Source of the DNA: an uncultured Prevotella sp.
Lineage (GTDB): Bacteria > Bacteroidota > Bacteroidia > Bacteroidales > Bacteroidaceae
Assembly (NCBI GenBank): GCA_900541335.1
Contig: UQJC01000016.1
Location: 1 to 43,019, forward strand
Reading direction: 5' to 3'
Length of the DNA: 43,019 bases
This document shows positions 16,429-25,876 of this stretch, one piece after another. Within the stretch, counting starts at the first letter, position 1; every line of letters begins with the position of its first letter. Under the pieces are notes generated by a model. That model worked only from the letters and a program-made list of their open reading frames with translations, was not told where the DNA came from and did not search any database. Both the position numbers and the translations under genes were made by a program.

Positions 16429-17379
16429 TTATTTCGTTCGGGTCAAGTTATACAGCGATTGAACGGAGCCACGTGGCAGACCCAGTTCGATGGCACGATC
16501 GAGATCACGGCGGGCAGCAGACTTCTCACCCAAATTGATGAGTGTGCGTGCGCGGTCTGTCCGTAAGGTCGGGTCATTCGGATGGAGTTCGATGAGCTGG
16601 TCATAATCTGCACGTGCTAAGGCGTATTGCTTGAGGGAAGTATGAAGTTCGGCACGAGCTAACAGAACATCGACCGATTTCGGGTCGCGCGTCAGCAAGA
16701 GGTTTAGGCGATTGAGTGCCTCTTGGGTTTGACCTAACTGGTGAAGTGTCAACGCTTCGAGTACAGCCGCATTCAAATTTTGCGGATCTTCCTCCAATAT
16801 TCTGCGCAAGTCTGCGCGTGCATCAGGATACTGCCGCAGACGGTAGCGTGCAGAGGCGCGTACGAAACGTGCCTGTCGCAAATATTCGTGTGATTGATAC
16901 TTTAGTTCGTCTGTGTTCAGTAAGGTTTCCGCGTCTTGTATCGCTTCGCGTGCACGATCCAACTGTAAGTAAGTTTTAGCTCGGGTCAGTCGTGCATCGT
17001 AGTAGTTAGGCACTGTTTGGATTAATTCCGTCAGCTTCTTTTCAGCACGCATATATTGTCCACGTGCCAAATCGATCAATGCCAGATTATGTCGGATGAT
17101 GTAGTTCCCGGGTGCGTGAGGGCGGAGTCGGAGCGACTCCTCAAACAGGCGCTCCGCTTCGGCCAAGCTGTCCGTATGCAGTGCATTGAAGGCACGGAGC
17201 AAATTGTCTGCATACTGTAAGGAGTCAGCTTCCTCTCGTTCCTTCATTTTCTGTTCGGCCTTGTAATCTTCGATGGTTTTTGCGCGTACGCTACCACCCG
17301 GTTTTAAATCAATGATGGTCTGCGCTGAGCTAAAGGCAGGAAGTATCAGGAAGAGTAAGAATGTGATTTTTTTGTACAT
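16429..17379 (-). CDS. Exported tetratricopeptide-repeat protein
   Basis: A 316-residue protein with signal peptide MYKKITFLLFLILPAFSSAQ and then at least six TPR units from about residue 60 to the end (for example LAEAERLFEESLRLRPHAPG and YALARADYDQLIELHPNDP). TPR arrays bind partner proteins; no enzymatic motif is seen. The start at 17379 is preferred over 17391 because it gives a clean basic n-region. It lies 179 bases upstream of the GHL10 gene on the same strand, so the two may share a transcript. A long imperfect palindrome sits just upstream of its start. Confidence 0.85.
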   Translation of the reverse strand: MYKKITFLLFLILPAFSSAQTIIDLKPGGSVRAKTIEDYKAEQKMKEREEADSLQYADNLLRAFNALHTDSLAEAERLFEESLRLRPHAPGNYIIRHNLALIDLARGQYMRAEKKLTELIQTVPNYYDARLTRAKTYLQLDRAREAIQDAETLLNTDELKYQSHEYLRQARFVRASARYRLRQYPDARADLRRILEEDPQNLNAAVLEALTLHQLGQTQEALNRLNLLLTRDPKSVDVLLARAELHTSLKQYALARADYDQLIELHPNDPTLRTDRARTLINLGEKSAARRDLDRAIELGLPRGSVQSLYNLTRTK

Positions 17380-17425
17380 AATGGATTGCATGAACGGGGA
17401 GTTGTTGTCCAGTTCGGTAGAAACA

Positions 17426-17480
17426 ATTGAAGAGTCTATGGTGTACCTTATATATACAGGTCACTCATAAACTCTTCAAT
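17426..17480. repeat. 55-base imperfect palindrome upstream of the TPR gene
   Basis: Outer arms ATTGAAGAGT (17426-17435) and ACTCTTCAAT (17471-17480) pair perfectly; an inner ATG/CAT pair and GTGTACCT/AGGTCAC (one bulged T) extend the stem to a short AT-rich loop. It lies between maeB and the TPR gene and has no T tract on either side. Confidence 0.6.
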
Positions 17481-17588
17481 CAGTAGGATTATGGGCGATA
17501 GGTGGAAAGGATGCAAGCTGGAGTTTGTACTCAGAATAAGTATTGTCAAGCGTAGCCTTTATCCTTGCGCGCTATTTTTCGTTCGTAT

Positions 17589-19871
17589 TTACTTTTTCAT
17601 TTCCATCACGATGGCATCAATCACTGCTACAGCAGTAACGTTTACGATATCGCGTACCGAACTTTCGAAGTCCGTAAAGTGAATAGGCTTGTTCAGCCCC
17701 ATCTGAATCGGACCTACCACTTCACCATCGTCAACCAATGACTTGACAATCTTATAAGAAGAGTTTGCTGCCGAGAGGTTGGGGAAAATCAGCGTGTTAA
17801 CGTCCATTCCCTGCAACTTGTTAAACGGATATTTTTCGTCACGCAAATCCTTGTCCATAGCAAAGTTTACTTGCATTTCACCGTCGATAGCAAGATCCGG
17901 GAATTCACGATGCATCCGTTCGACCACACGTTGTACATTCTCAGCACTTCCTTCGGTATCTGTACCGAAATTAGAGTAAGAAAGCATAGCGATAGCTGGT
18001 GTGCGGTTGAAGAAACGGGTGGTTGAAGCTGACAGACGAGCTATGTCGTAGAGTGTCTCTTCGTCCGGGTGACGGTTGATGAGCGTATCGGCAATAAAGA
18101 GAATACCCTTCTTTGAATTGATAAGGTGCATTGTACCGAAGTGCTTATAGCCCGGACGGATGCCGATAACTTCGTTAGCCACTTTGATGGTATTGGAGTA
18201 TTTCGTGTACAAACCTGTGATGAAGGCATCTGCTTCTCCCGTTTCTACCATCATCATGCCGAAGTAGTTGCGTTCGTACATCTTGTCTTCTGCTTCCTGC
18301 GGCGTGTAGCCTTTACGCTCCATCTTTTTAGCGAAGAGTCGGGCATAACGATGGCGACGTTCGTTTTGTGAATCATTGCGCAGGTTGAGAATTTCGATGC
18401 CGTCGAGGTTGAGATCCAACTCTTCAGCTTCTTTTCTGATCTGTACGTCGTTGCCGAGTAAGATGGGGAAGCAAATGCCTTCCTCCTTGGCGCGTACAGC
18501 CGCTTCGAGCATGGTGGGGTGGGTACCCTCAGCAAAAACAACACGCTTCGGGTTTGAACGCGCTGTATCGTAGAGGTTTTGTGTAAACTTCGATTCCTGT
18601 CCCATCAGTTCACGGAGCGATTGACGGTAAGCTTTCCAGTCCTCAATGGGACGACGAGCCACGCCACTGTCCATTGCAGCCTTGGCTACAGCCATAGATA
18701 CCTCGGTGATGAGGCGTGGGTCAACGGGTTTAGGAATGAAGTAGTCCGGACCGAAGGTGAAATTGCGTACATGGTAAGCACGGTTCACAATGTCGGGCAC
18801 CGGACGGCGAGCCAGTTCGGCTATAGCGCGTGCAGCGGCCATCTTCATTTCTTCATTGATGGCACTGGCTGCGGTGTCAAGTGCACCACGGAAGATATAG
18901 GGGAAGCCAATGACATTGTTGATTTGGTTAGGGTAGTCTGTACGACCCGTACTCATCAACACATCGGGGCGGGCAGCCATAGCATCTTCGTAGGAAATTT
19001 CGGGAACGGGGTTGGCCAATGCAAAGATGATGGGGTTAGATGCCATGGATCGTACCATCTCTTGCGTAAGCACGTTGCCCTTCGAAAGTCCAACAAATAC
19101 GTCAGCATCTTTCACTGCATCTGCCAGTGTGTGCAGGTCTGTGCGTGTCGTAGCAAATTCGCGCTTTTGCTCGTTGAGGCCTTCACGATCGGTTGTGATG
19201 ACTCCCTTTGAGTCAAGCATCACCACATTTTCATGGCGTGCACCGAATGCACAATAAAGGCGAGTACAAGAAATAGCAGCTGCACCTGCACCATTGACTA
19301 CGATGCGTGCATCTTCAATTTTTTTGCCAGCTACCATCAAGGCGTTAATCAATCCGGCAGCAGAAATAATAGCCGTACCATGTTGGTCATCGTGCATCAC
19401 GGGGATATCGAGTTCTGCTTTCAAGCGTTGTTCGATTTCGAAACATTCCGGAGCCTTGATGTCTTCCAAGTTGATACCACCAAAAGTTGGTGCAATAGCC
19501 TTGACTGCAGCGATAAACTTCTCTGGATCCTTCTCGTTTACTTCGATATCGAAAGCATCTACACCTGCATAAATCTTGAAAAGTAAGCTCTTACCTTCCA
19601 TTACAGGCTTGCCACTCATTGCACCAATGTCGCCCAACCCCAATACGGCTGTACCATTTGAGATGACCGCAACCAAGTTACCCTTGTTCGTATAACGGTA
19701 AGCGTCGTGCGGATTCTTTTGGATTTCCAGACAGGGTTCAGCAACACCTGGAGAATAGGCCAGTGAAAGGTCGGTTTGTGTACGATATGGTTTGGTAGGA
19801 ACTACCTCTATTTTTCCTGGCTTGCCCATTTCGTGATAATGGAGTGCAGCCTCTTTTGTAATCTTTACCAT
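17589..19871 (-). CDS. maeB: NADP-dependent malic enzyme with phosphotransacetylase domain
   Basis: Oxidative decarboxylation of malate to pyruvate with NAD(P)H production, in the cytoplasm. The 760 residues match the MaeB hybrid form. The malic domain shows SLAYSPGVAEP (36-46), GDIGAMSGKPVMEGK (80-94), LEDIKAPECF (135-144) and MHDDQHGTA (159-167); the NAD-binding part has IVVNGAGAAAISC. From about residue 430 a phosphate acetyltransferase-like domain follows (VFAEGTHPTMLEAAVRAKEEG and later SYSNFGTD), which in E. coli MaeB is regulatory rather than catalytic. The frame extends 62 codons upstream to 20057, but the start at 19871 gives the family N-terminus MVKITKEAALHYHE and lies 35 bases after a -7 box. 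Confidence 0.95.
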   Translation of the reverse strand: MVKITKEAALHYHEMGKPGKIEVVPTKPYRTQTDLSLAYSPGVAEPCLEIQKNPHDAYRYTNKGNLVAVISNGTAVLGLGDIGAMSGKPVMEGKSLLFKIYAGVDAFDIEVNEKDPEKFIAAVKAIAPTFGGINLEDIKAPECFEIEQRLKAELDIPVMHDDQHGTAIISAAGLINALMVAGKKIEDARIVVNGAGAAAISCTRLYCAFGARHENVVMLDSKGVITTDREGLNEQKREFATTRTDLHTLADAVKDADVFVGLSKGNVLTQEMVRSMASNPIIFALANPVPEISYEDAMAARPDVLMSTGRTDYPNQINNVIGFPYIFRGALDTAASAINEEMKMAAARAIAELARRPVPDIVNRAYHVRNFTFGPDYFIPKPVDPRLITEVSMAVAKAAMDSGVARRPIEDWKAYRQSLRELMGQESKFTQNLYDTARSNPKRVVFAEGTHPTMLEAAVRAKEEGICFPILLGNDVQIRKEAEELDLNLDGIEILNLRNDSQNERRHRYARLFAKKMERKGYTPQEAEDKMYERNYFGMMMVETGEADAFITGLYTKYSNTIKVANEVIGIRPGYKHFGTMHLINSKKGILFIADTLINRHPDEETLYDIARLSASTTRFFNRTPAIAMLSYSNFGTDTEGSAENVQRVVERMHREFPDLAIDGEMQVNFAMDKDLRDEKYPFNKLQGMDVNTLIFPNLSAANSSYKIVKSLVDDGEVVGPIQMGLNKPIHFTDFESSVRDIVNVTAVAVIDAIVMEMKK

Positions 19872-19906
19872 GAGTCTGATTCTAATTGTGGTTGATTTAC
19901 TTGCCG

Positions 19907-19914
19907 CAAAATTA
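19907..19914 (-). promoter_or_regulatory. -7 box of maeB
   Basis: TAATTTTG on the - strand, a perfect TAnnTTTG, followed by GCGGC. A TTG 16 bases upstream is closer than the usual 19-21, so the -33 element is uncertain. Confidence 0.55.
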
Positions 19915-20016
19915 CAGATTTGCCCCGATACAAGGCCACAGATAACTGTGAATACATGGAAATCACAGAATATTCTTGTCTTTCTGACAATCTCGTAGAC
20001 TGGTGATACTTTTTTC

Positions 20017-20091
20017 AACCACGGAATGTTCGGAATTAACGGAATAGCCGTAATCAATTACTTTTCCGTCTCTTCCGTTCTTTCCGTGGTT
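20017..20091. repeat. Imperfect inverted repeat of the accacgga type
   Basis: AACCACGGAA (20017-20026) pairs perfectly with TTCCGTGGTT (20082-20091), with repeated CGGAA/TTCCG blocks inside. Together with the neighbouring hairpin at 20121-20165, which uses similar ACCGAAGGCAC/GTGTCTTCGGT words, it fills the gap between maeB and the efflux operon. Confidence 0.6.
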
Positions 20092-20114
20092 CTTTTATTA
20101 AGGCATGGATTTTG

Positions 20115-20165
20115 TGGAAAACACCGAAGGCACAGAAGAAAGATACTCTTCCGTGTCTTCGGTGT
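20115..20165 (-). terminator. Hairpin after the metal-efflux operon
   Basis: Arms at 20121-20139 and 20147-20165 pair at 17 of 19 positions (ACACCGAAGGCAC against GTGTCTTCGGTGT). On the - strand it lies 15 bases after the tolC-like stop codon and is followed by TTTTCC, so it can act as a modest intrinsic terminator. Confidence 0.55.
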
Positions 20166-20179
20166 CGTTTGTAGTCTAA

Positions 20180-21373
20180 TCAGTCGTTCGTTTTCCACAA
20201 GTGTGATTGCCAAGCCACATCAGCCAATGCAGCATCGCGTTCCGCCTCGAGCAATGCAGTACGTGCCTCGTAGTAGAAGGAGCGTTCCAGGAGATAATCC
20301 AAGAGCGACAGTTGCCCTTCGTCCAATGCACGGCGCAATAGCTGTTCGTTACTTACGTGCGTCAACTCTTTGCGCAAGTTCTCAGCTGTAGCGTGAAGTG
20401 TACGTGCAGACTCATATTCCTGGCGCAGTTGCGTTTGTAGTTGCGTGCGTAAATCAGTTTCGTCTAGTTTACGGGCCACTGTTTCCATATGGCTTTGCTT
20501 CACTTTGCGGCGCGTTCTTCCCCAAAGCGGCAGACTAATGCCCAACGTGACTCCGTTAAAGCGACTTCCCTTGGTAAACTCACCTGTATAGCCGACAGTC
20601 AGTCCTGGTAGTCCCTCCGCTTTATTTACGCGCCATTGGCGTTCCGAGCGTTCCACTTCCGAACGTACTGCTTCCAGTTGAGGGTGTTTTTCTTCCACTT
20701 CCTTCCAAAGCTGATTCCAAGCTGGCAGGGGAGCAACCCAGTATGTCGTATCCGTACAGGCAATCGCTTCACCGCCATTCAGTGCACGGAGTTGTTCCAG
20801 CCAGTTGCGTCGTTCCGTTTCAGCACGTTGAAGGGCCGTTCGTGCGACTGATACACTCAGTCGCACCTTGTTTACCTCCATTTGGTTGGCATCGCCTTCC
20901 TTCAGTCTCCGTTCGTAAAGCTCACTGATTTCCGTAGCGTCAGCCAATCGTCGGGAGAGTTCGGCACACAGGCGGTTGGCATGAATCACCTGCGTGAGCA
21001 CCTTGCCAGCCTCCGCCAATACCTCTTGAGTACCTTGTTCGTATAGTGCAGCTGCGGCGCGATCGTTCGTACGTGCCAATTGTCGGCGACTTCCGTTAAG
21101 TACGCCCCAGTCCAGAGTCTGTTTGACACTTACACTCACGGTATTGGGTGAGGGCTTCGGGTGGGCCACTTTGTAACCTACCTCCGCTTCAGGGTCAGGC
21201 AGTGCCAAGTCCGTTCTTCCAGATTCGATGTTAGCCGCACATTGCATGCGGAGTGCTTGCAGACGGGTATTGTTAGCAGCAATTGTGTCGAGCAGTGCCG
21301 GCATGCGTTGGGCAAAGGTTGAAAGGGGAAGCCCAATGGTGCCTATGCAGAGAGAGAGAAGAAACTTTTTCAT
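20180..21373 (-). CDS. TolC/CusC-family outer-membrane efflux protein
   Basis: A 397-residue outer-membrane channel component for the adjacent RND pump. Signal peptide MKKFLLSLCIGTIGLPLSTFAQ; then the two-fold repeated coiled-coil pattern of the OEP family (long helices rich in Ala, Glu, Arg, Leu around 80-200 and 270-385) separated by short beta stretches such as TVSVSVKQTLDWG and FNGVTLGISLPLWGRTRR, the latter being a typical OEP signature. No lipobox Cys, unlike many CusC proteins. Its start overlaps the end of the pump gene by 4 bases, so translation is coupled. Last gene of the operon. Confidence 0.88.
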   Translation of the reverse strand: MKKFLLSLCIGTIGLPLSTFAQRMPALLDTIAANNTRLQALRMQCAANIESGRTDLALPDPEAEVGYKVAHPKPSPNTVSVSVKQTLDWGVLNGSRRQLARTNDRAAAALYEQGTQEVLAEAGKVLTQVIHANRLCAELSRRLADATEISELYERRLKEGDANQMEVNKVRLSVSVARTALQRAETERRNWLEQLRALNGGEAIACTDTTYWVAPLPAWNQLWKEVEEKHPQLEAVRSEVERSERQWRVNKAEGLPGLTVGYTGEFTKGSRFNGVTLGISLPLWGRTRRKVKQSHMETVARKLDETDLRTQLQTQLRQEYESARTLHATAENLRKELTHVSNEQLLRRALDEGQLSLLDYLLERSFYYEARTALLEAERDAALADVAWQSHLWKTND

Positions 21374-24300
21374 TCGTCAGAAGTTTGGGATGTAGTAGAA
21401 CGTTTCATCGGAGCCATGATTGGGATGACTACGAGGTTGAGCAACGTGCTCGTCAGAAGTCCGCCAAGCATCACTTTCGCCATGGGGCTTTGAATTTCGT
21501 TGCCCGGCAGGTCACCGCCGAGTGCAAGGGGGATCAATGCCAAGGCAGAGGAGAGTGCGGTCATAATGATGGGCAACAAGCGGTCCATAGAACCCTGCAT
21601 CACGGCTTCTTGACGAGTGAGCCCTTGTAAGGTCAACTCGTTGTAACGATCCACGAGCAACATACCACCACGTGTGGCAATACCAAAGAGGGAGATGAAT
21701 CCAATGATGGCTGGAATGCTGATGACCCCGCCCGTGAGTGTCAACACCAGTACGCCGCCAATCAGCGCTAACGGAAGGTTGAGCAACACCACTGTGGCCT
21801 GGCTCCATGAGCGGAATTGCAGGTAGAGCAAGAGGAAGATGGCCAAGATACTTACCACCGAGAGTCCCAACAGCAGACGTGACGCGTTCTCTTCGCTTTC
21901 AAATTGTCCGCCAAAGACCACATGGTAGTCCTCAGGCATAGCAACCTTTTGGTTGATAGCTTCACGCATTTCGTTCACTACTGAACGCATGTCGCGTCCT
22001 GTTACATTGGCCGATACGACTAACTTTCGCTGTGCATTTTCGCGGCTGATGGTGTTGGGGCCTGCTGTGGAGATGACTTCAGCCACTTCGGTAAGTGGTA
22101 TTTGTTTGCCATCGGGAGTAGTCAACAGGAGGGCGCGGATGCGATCTTGTGTAGAGAGTGCATCGTCTGCCATGCGTACCGTGAGGTCGAAAGTACGATT
22201 ACCGTCGGGTACCTGATCGACCACTTCACCTCCTAATGCCGCATTGACATATTCTGCAAATTCAGGAAGAGTAATGCCATAGCGAGCCAACAATTCGCGG
22301 CGGGGACGCACTACGAGTTGCGGACGTTCAACTTGTTGTTCCACGTTCAAGTCAACTACGCCTTCAATATCGTGTACCGCCTGTTGAATTTCCACACCTA
22401 AGCTGTGCAGACGGGTCAAATCGGGACCGAACACCTTGATGGCAATGCCCGCCTTGGTACCTGAAAGCATGGCATCAATGCGGTGCGAAATAGGTTGACC
22501 GATTTCCACACTCACACCTGGTAGGGTAGCCAGACGATGACGCAATTCGGCCATGACTTCCTCTTTTGATCGTTCCTTAAGTGTGTAAGGTACTTCCATT
22601 TCACTGGTATTGACACCCAACGCATGTTCATCGAGTTCGGCGCGTCCCGTTTTACGAGCAACTGCCCGTACTTCAGGAACTTGCAGGATGAGTTTTTCCG
22701 CTTGTAAACCAATTCGGTTGCTTTCCTCCAGTGAAATACCCGGTAGGGTGCTGACATTGATGGTAAAGGAACCTTCGTTGAAAGGCGGCAGGAAGGATCG
22801 TCCCAAAGTAAAGAAAAGTCCGATTGTGACGACTACGAGTGTACCTGTAACAATAAGGATGCCTCGCGAAGCTTTTCCCGTGGCCCAGGTCAAAAGTCGG
22901 CTGTAACCATTCTTCATGGCACGTACCCAACGGGGTTCTGCACTGATGATTTCCTCGCCCGAACGTTTCTTGCCTCTCAAGAGGTAGCTACAGAGCACGG
23001 GAGTAAGTGTGAGTGCTACCAGAGTAGAAGCAAAAAGCGAAACCATGAAGCTAATGCCTAAGGGAGCCAGCATTCTACCTTCCAGCCCCGAAAGGAAGAA
23101 GAGGGGGACAAAGCTCACTATAATAATGAGTGTAGAGTTGAGAATAGGCATACGCACTTCGCGCGAAGCTTGGAAGATAACCTCACGACGTGGCAAGCGT
23201 TGAGTTTCCGGAAGAGAAGCATTCTGCCGTAGTCGCTTAAATACGTTTTCCACATCGACGATGGCGTCATCCACCAGTGAACCAATGGCAATCGCCATAC
23301 CACCAATACTCATCGTGTTGATGGTCAGTCCCATCAGTTCGAGAACGAGAATTGTGATGACCAGTGAGAGCGGAATCGTAACGAGAGAGATGACCGTGGT
23401 GCGGGCATTCATTAAGAAGATGAAAAGCACAAGCACTACGAAGATACCGCCTTCAAGCAAGGACTGTTGGATGTTCGAAATAGAAGCATCGATAAAGTCT
23501 TGTTGACGATAGAGGTGCGTATTGATGTGAACGTCGGCAGGCAAAGACGATTTCAGCTCCTCCACTTCGCGGTCGAGTGCTTCGGTTAATTCGAGTGTAC
23601 CTGTACCGGGTTGTTTAGTCACAGTCAGTAATACAGCGGGTTTCTGATTGATAGAGGCAAGGCCCGTTTGCGGACGTTTCGGACCTACTTGTACCGTAGC
23701 TACGTCTGCCAACACAATGGGTAATCCTGCTTCGGTGCGCTTGATTACAGCTTTTCCCATTTCCTGCGGGTCAAGCGTGTTCATGACACCACGCACAATA
23801 TATTCATTTCCTCCTTCATAGAGTACACCACCCGTTGCGTTGCGGTTCATATTACGTGATGCCGCCAGCACTTCGTTGAGGCTGACGCCGTAGTGACGCA
23901 TCCGGTCGGGATGAAGGCGGATTTGGTATTCCATCAGTTCGCCACCCAACACGCTTACCTGTGCCACACCGCCCGTGGCGAGTAAACGTGGGCGTATGGT
24001 CCAGTCTGCCAGTGTGCGGAGACTGCCCGCACTTGTACTGTCAGCTGTCAAGCCAATAAACATGACTTCTCCCATGATGCTCGACTGAGGTCCAAGTGTC
24101 GGACTACCGACTCCATCGGGTAGAGCGTCACCTAAAGTCGAAAGTTTCTCAGTGACAATCTGTCTGTCTCGATAAACGTCCGTTCCCCAGTCAAATTCTA
24201 CCCAGACAACCGAAAAGCCTGTGGTCGATGAGGAGCGCACACGGCGTACGTCAGTTGCGCCATTAACTGCAGTTTCTATGGGAAAGGTGACCAACCGTTC

Positions 24301-24483
24301 GACTTCCTCGGCAGCCATGCCGCGTGCTTCAGTCATGACTACTACAGTTGGTGCATTTAAATCGGGAAATACGTCTACTTCCATCTTCCAGGCAGTCCAA
24401 CTGCCAATCAGGAGCAGGAGGATGCTGAGGCCGACAATGAGTGGACGATTTTTAAGCGAAAAGGAGATGATGCGATTGAGCAT
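21370..24483 (-). CDS. Heavy-metal RND efflux pump (CusA/CzcA type)
   Basis: Inner-membrane proton/metal antiporter of 1037 residues with twelve membrane segments and two large periplasmic loops. The TM4 motif AIAIGSLVDDAIVDVENVFK carries Asp405; from memory E. coli CusA has its essential proton-relay aspartate at the same number, in AIGAMVDAAIVMIEN. CzcA-type divalent pumps usually have an additional Asp (DFGxxxDGA), which here is Ala, so the motif favours the CusA-like monovalent (Cu/Ag) branch. RIDAMLSGTKAGIAIKVFG matches the periplasmic porter domain. Metal specificity is not proven. It follows cusB by 46 bases and overlaps the tolC-like gene. Confidence 0.9.
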   Translation of the reverse strand: MLNRIISFSLKNRPLIVGLSILLLLIGSWTAWKMEVDVFPDLNAPTVVVMTEARGMAAEEVERLVTFPIETAVNGATDVRRVRSSSTTGFSVVWVEFDWGTDVYRDRQIVTEKLSTLGDALPDGVGSPTLGPQSSIMGEVMFIGLTADSTSAGSLRTLADWTIRPRLLATGGVAQVSVLGGELMEYQIRLHPDRMRHYGVSLNEVLAASRNMNRNATGGVLYEGGNEYIVRGVMNTLDPQEMGKAVIKRTEAGLPIVLADVATVQVGPKRPQTGLASINQKPAVLLTVTKQPGTGTLELTEALDREVEELKSSLPADVHINTHLYRQQDFIDASISNIQQSLLEGGIFVVLVLFIFLMNARTTVISLVTIPLSLVITILVLELMGLTINTMSIGGMAIAIGSLVDDAIVDVENVFKRLRQNASLPETQRLPRREVIFQASREVRMPILNSTLIIIVSFVPLFFLSGLEGRMLAPLGISFMVSLFASTLVALTLTPVLCSYLLRGKKRSGEEIISAEPRWVRAMKNGYSRLLTWATGKASRGILIVTGTLVVVTIGLFFTLGRSFLPPFNEGSFTINVSTLPGISLEESNRIGLQAEKLILQVPEVRAVARKTGRAELDEHALGVNTSEMEVPYTLKERSKEEVMAELRHRLATLPGVSVEIGQPISHRIDAMLSGTKAGIAIKVFGPDLTRLHSLGVEIQQAVHDIEGVVDLNVEQQVERPQLVVRPRRELLARYGITLPEFAEYVNAALGGEVVDQVPDGNRTFDLTVRMADDALSTQDRIRALLLTTPDGKQIPLTEVAEVISTAGPNTISRENAQRKLVVSANVTGRDMRSVVNEMREAINQKVAMPEDYHVVFGGQFESEENASRLLLGLSVVSILAIFLLLYLQFRSWSQATVVLLNLPLALIGGVLVLTLTGGVISIPAIIGFISLFGIATRGGMLLVDRYNELTLQGLTRQEAVMQGSMDRLLPIIMTALSSALALIPLALGGDLPGNEIQSPMAKVMLGGLLTSTLLNLVVIPIMAPMKRSTTSQTSDE

Positions 24484-24529
24484 AAGGATATGTAGAGAGT
24501 TTTGAGGTCATAAGATGGAGAAATGCGCT

Positions 24530-25729
24530 TTAATGCGAATGTCCTTCAGGAATCACTGTGGCACTGGCAGCCAAACGTACTTGTGTTGCCCCTTGCGTTA
24601 CCACTTTATCACCCGCTTTGATTCCGTGGAGAATCTCTACGCGGCGACCGTCTGAAGCTCCCAGTTGAACTTCTACACGTCGGTAAGCATCAGCATGGAG
24701 TTGCAGGTAAGCAAAGTGTAGCCCCTGTGCTTCCGTTAGCGCACTGAGTGGGAGGGTTAAGACCTCGGCACGGGGAGCACCGGTAAGGTAGACTTGAGCC
24801 AGACTACCTGGAACAAAGTCTCCACGATTTTCCAGTTCGAAGGTGACAGGAATAAAGTATTCGCCCGTCTCCGTTGCTTGTCCTTTAGACAGAAGTTTAC
24901 CATTCAGTTCTTTCAGTGAATAACAAGCCGTGCGGTCGCCGTACGCCATGCGAAAATTGGCAGAGGTAATGCGTGGCAAAAACGCATAGTGGCGTTCTGG
25001 CACGTCTGCGCGTAATTGCAATGTGCGGTTTTGTGTTACTGTTGCCAACGGTTGGCCAGCTGTCACATAATCTCCAGGCTTTACCGCCACCCCTTTGAGG
25101 TAACCATTTAGCGTAGCTCCCACTGTACGTGTCTGGTTCGCATTTCCCAAACTTAGCGCAGTCGCTTTTGCACTTTCATAGCGTTGGCGTGCCTCATCCA
25201 GTTCGCGTTGTGAGATAATGTGGTCTTTCGCCATGCGTTGGGCACGTTCCCACGCGCGTTGCGCTCCATCGAGTTCAGCTTGTGCTACAGCAGCCGGATT
25301 GCCGTCAGCCATCGCTTTGGCGTTAATCACAAATAGCGGTTGTCCGGCACGCACCGCCTTACCATCCGTGAGTCCAGTCGTAGCATAGTTGACGATACCT
25401 GCCATGGTAGCCACGATGGTTGATTCTGTGCCAGGAGCAGGTAGAATTTGCCCCGATACTTCCACCACTTCGGTAAAGGTCATGGGTTTAACCGTTTCTA
25501 TTTGTAATCCGGCAGCTTTCGCTTGTTCAGGTGAAAAGATAATTTCATCTGATCCGTGTGCATGAGCTTCTTCTTTTGTTTTACCGTCAGCATGTGTTGT
25601 CTCGTCTGCGTGTTCATCTGGTCCATGGTCATGTCCTGCATGACAGGCAGTCAGCAATCCCACGATTAAGGCTGCTAACCAGTTTATACCGAATGATTTA
25701 GTTCTTTTGAAAGTCTTCGTCGTATACAT
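24530..25729 (-). CDS. RND efflux membrane-fusion lipoprotein, His-rich (CusB type)
   Basis: A 399-residue periplasmic adaptor. The signal sequence ends in the lipobox LLTAC, so it should be lipid-anchored. The mature N-terminus is packed with His and acidic residues (HAGHDHGPDEHADETTHADG and then EEAHAHGSDE), and the C-terminus ends in GHSH; both look like metal-binding tails. Between them lie a barrel-sandwich domain, a helical hairpin (QAELDGAQRAWERAQRMAKD ... REL), and GYLKGVAVKPGDYVTAGQPLATV, a lipoyl-like half. An ATG at 25789 was rejected because it would put 20 residues before the signal peptide. First gene of the efflux operon. Confidence 0.9.
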   Translation of the reverse strand: MYTTKTFKRTKSFGINWLAALIVGLLTACHAGHDHGPDEHADETTHADGKTKEEAHAHGSDEIIFSPEQAKAAGLQIETVKPMTFTEVVEVSGQILPAPGTESTIVATMAGIVNYATTGLTDGKAVRAGQPLFVINAKAMADGNPAAVAQAELDGAQRAWERAQRMAKDHIISQRELDEARQRYESAKATALSLGNANQTRTVGATLNGYLKGVAVKPGDYVTAGQPLATVTQNRTLQLRADVPERHYAFLPRITSANFRMAYGDRTACYSLKELNGKLLSKGQATETGEYFIPVTFELENRGDFVPGSLAQVYLTGAPRAEVLTLPLSALTEAQGLHFAYLQLHADAYRRVEVQLGASDGRRVEILHGIKAGDKVVTQGATQVRLAASATVIPEGHSH

Positions 25730-25764
25730 ATATATAATGTGTAGGAGTGAATTTATTTTTGTGG

Positions 25765-25772
25765 CAAAAATA
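25765..25772 (-). promoter_or_regulatory. -7 box of the efflux operon
   Basis: TATTTTTG on the - strand, a perfect TAnnTTTG 35 bases before the cusB-like start. No well-spaced TTTG found upstream. Confidence 0.5.
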
Positions 25773-25822
25773 AATGATCCTTCCTGCAACTGGTTTGCAA
25801 AAATGGGGGAAGAGGTACAAAT

Positions 25823-25857
25823 AAAGTCCGCAACAGGGAAACCCTGTTGCGGACTTT
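25823..25857 (-). terminator. Terminator of the three-lipoprotein operon
   Basis: A 16-bp perfect stem, AAAGTCCGCAACAGGG (25823-25838) and CCCTGTTGCGGACTTT (25842-25857), with a 3-base loop. It lies 19 bases after the last lipoprotein gene and on the - strand is followed by ATTTG. Confidence 0.85.
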
Positions 25858-25876
25858 TATAAAGTAAGTTGACTAT

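Noticed and set aside
19872..20057. Longer maeB reading frame
   Set aside because: It would cover the -7 box and adds 62 residues absent from MaeB proteins.
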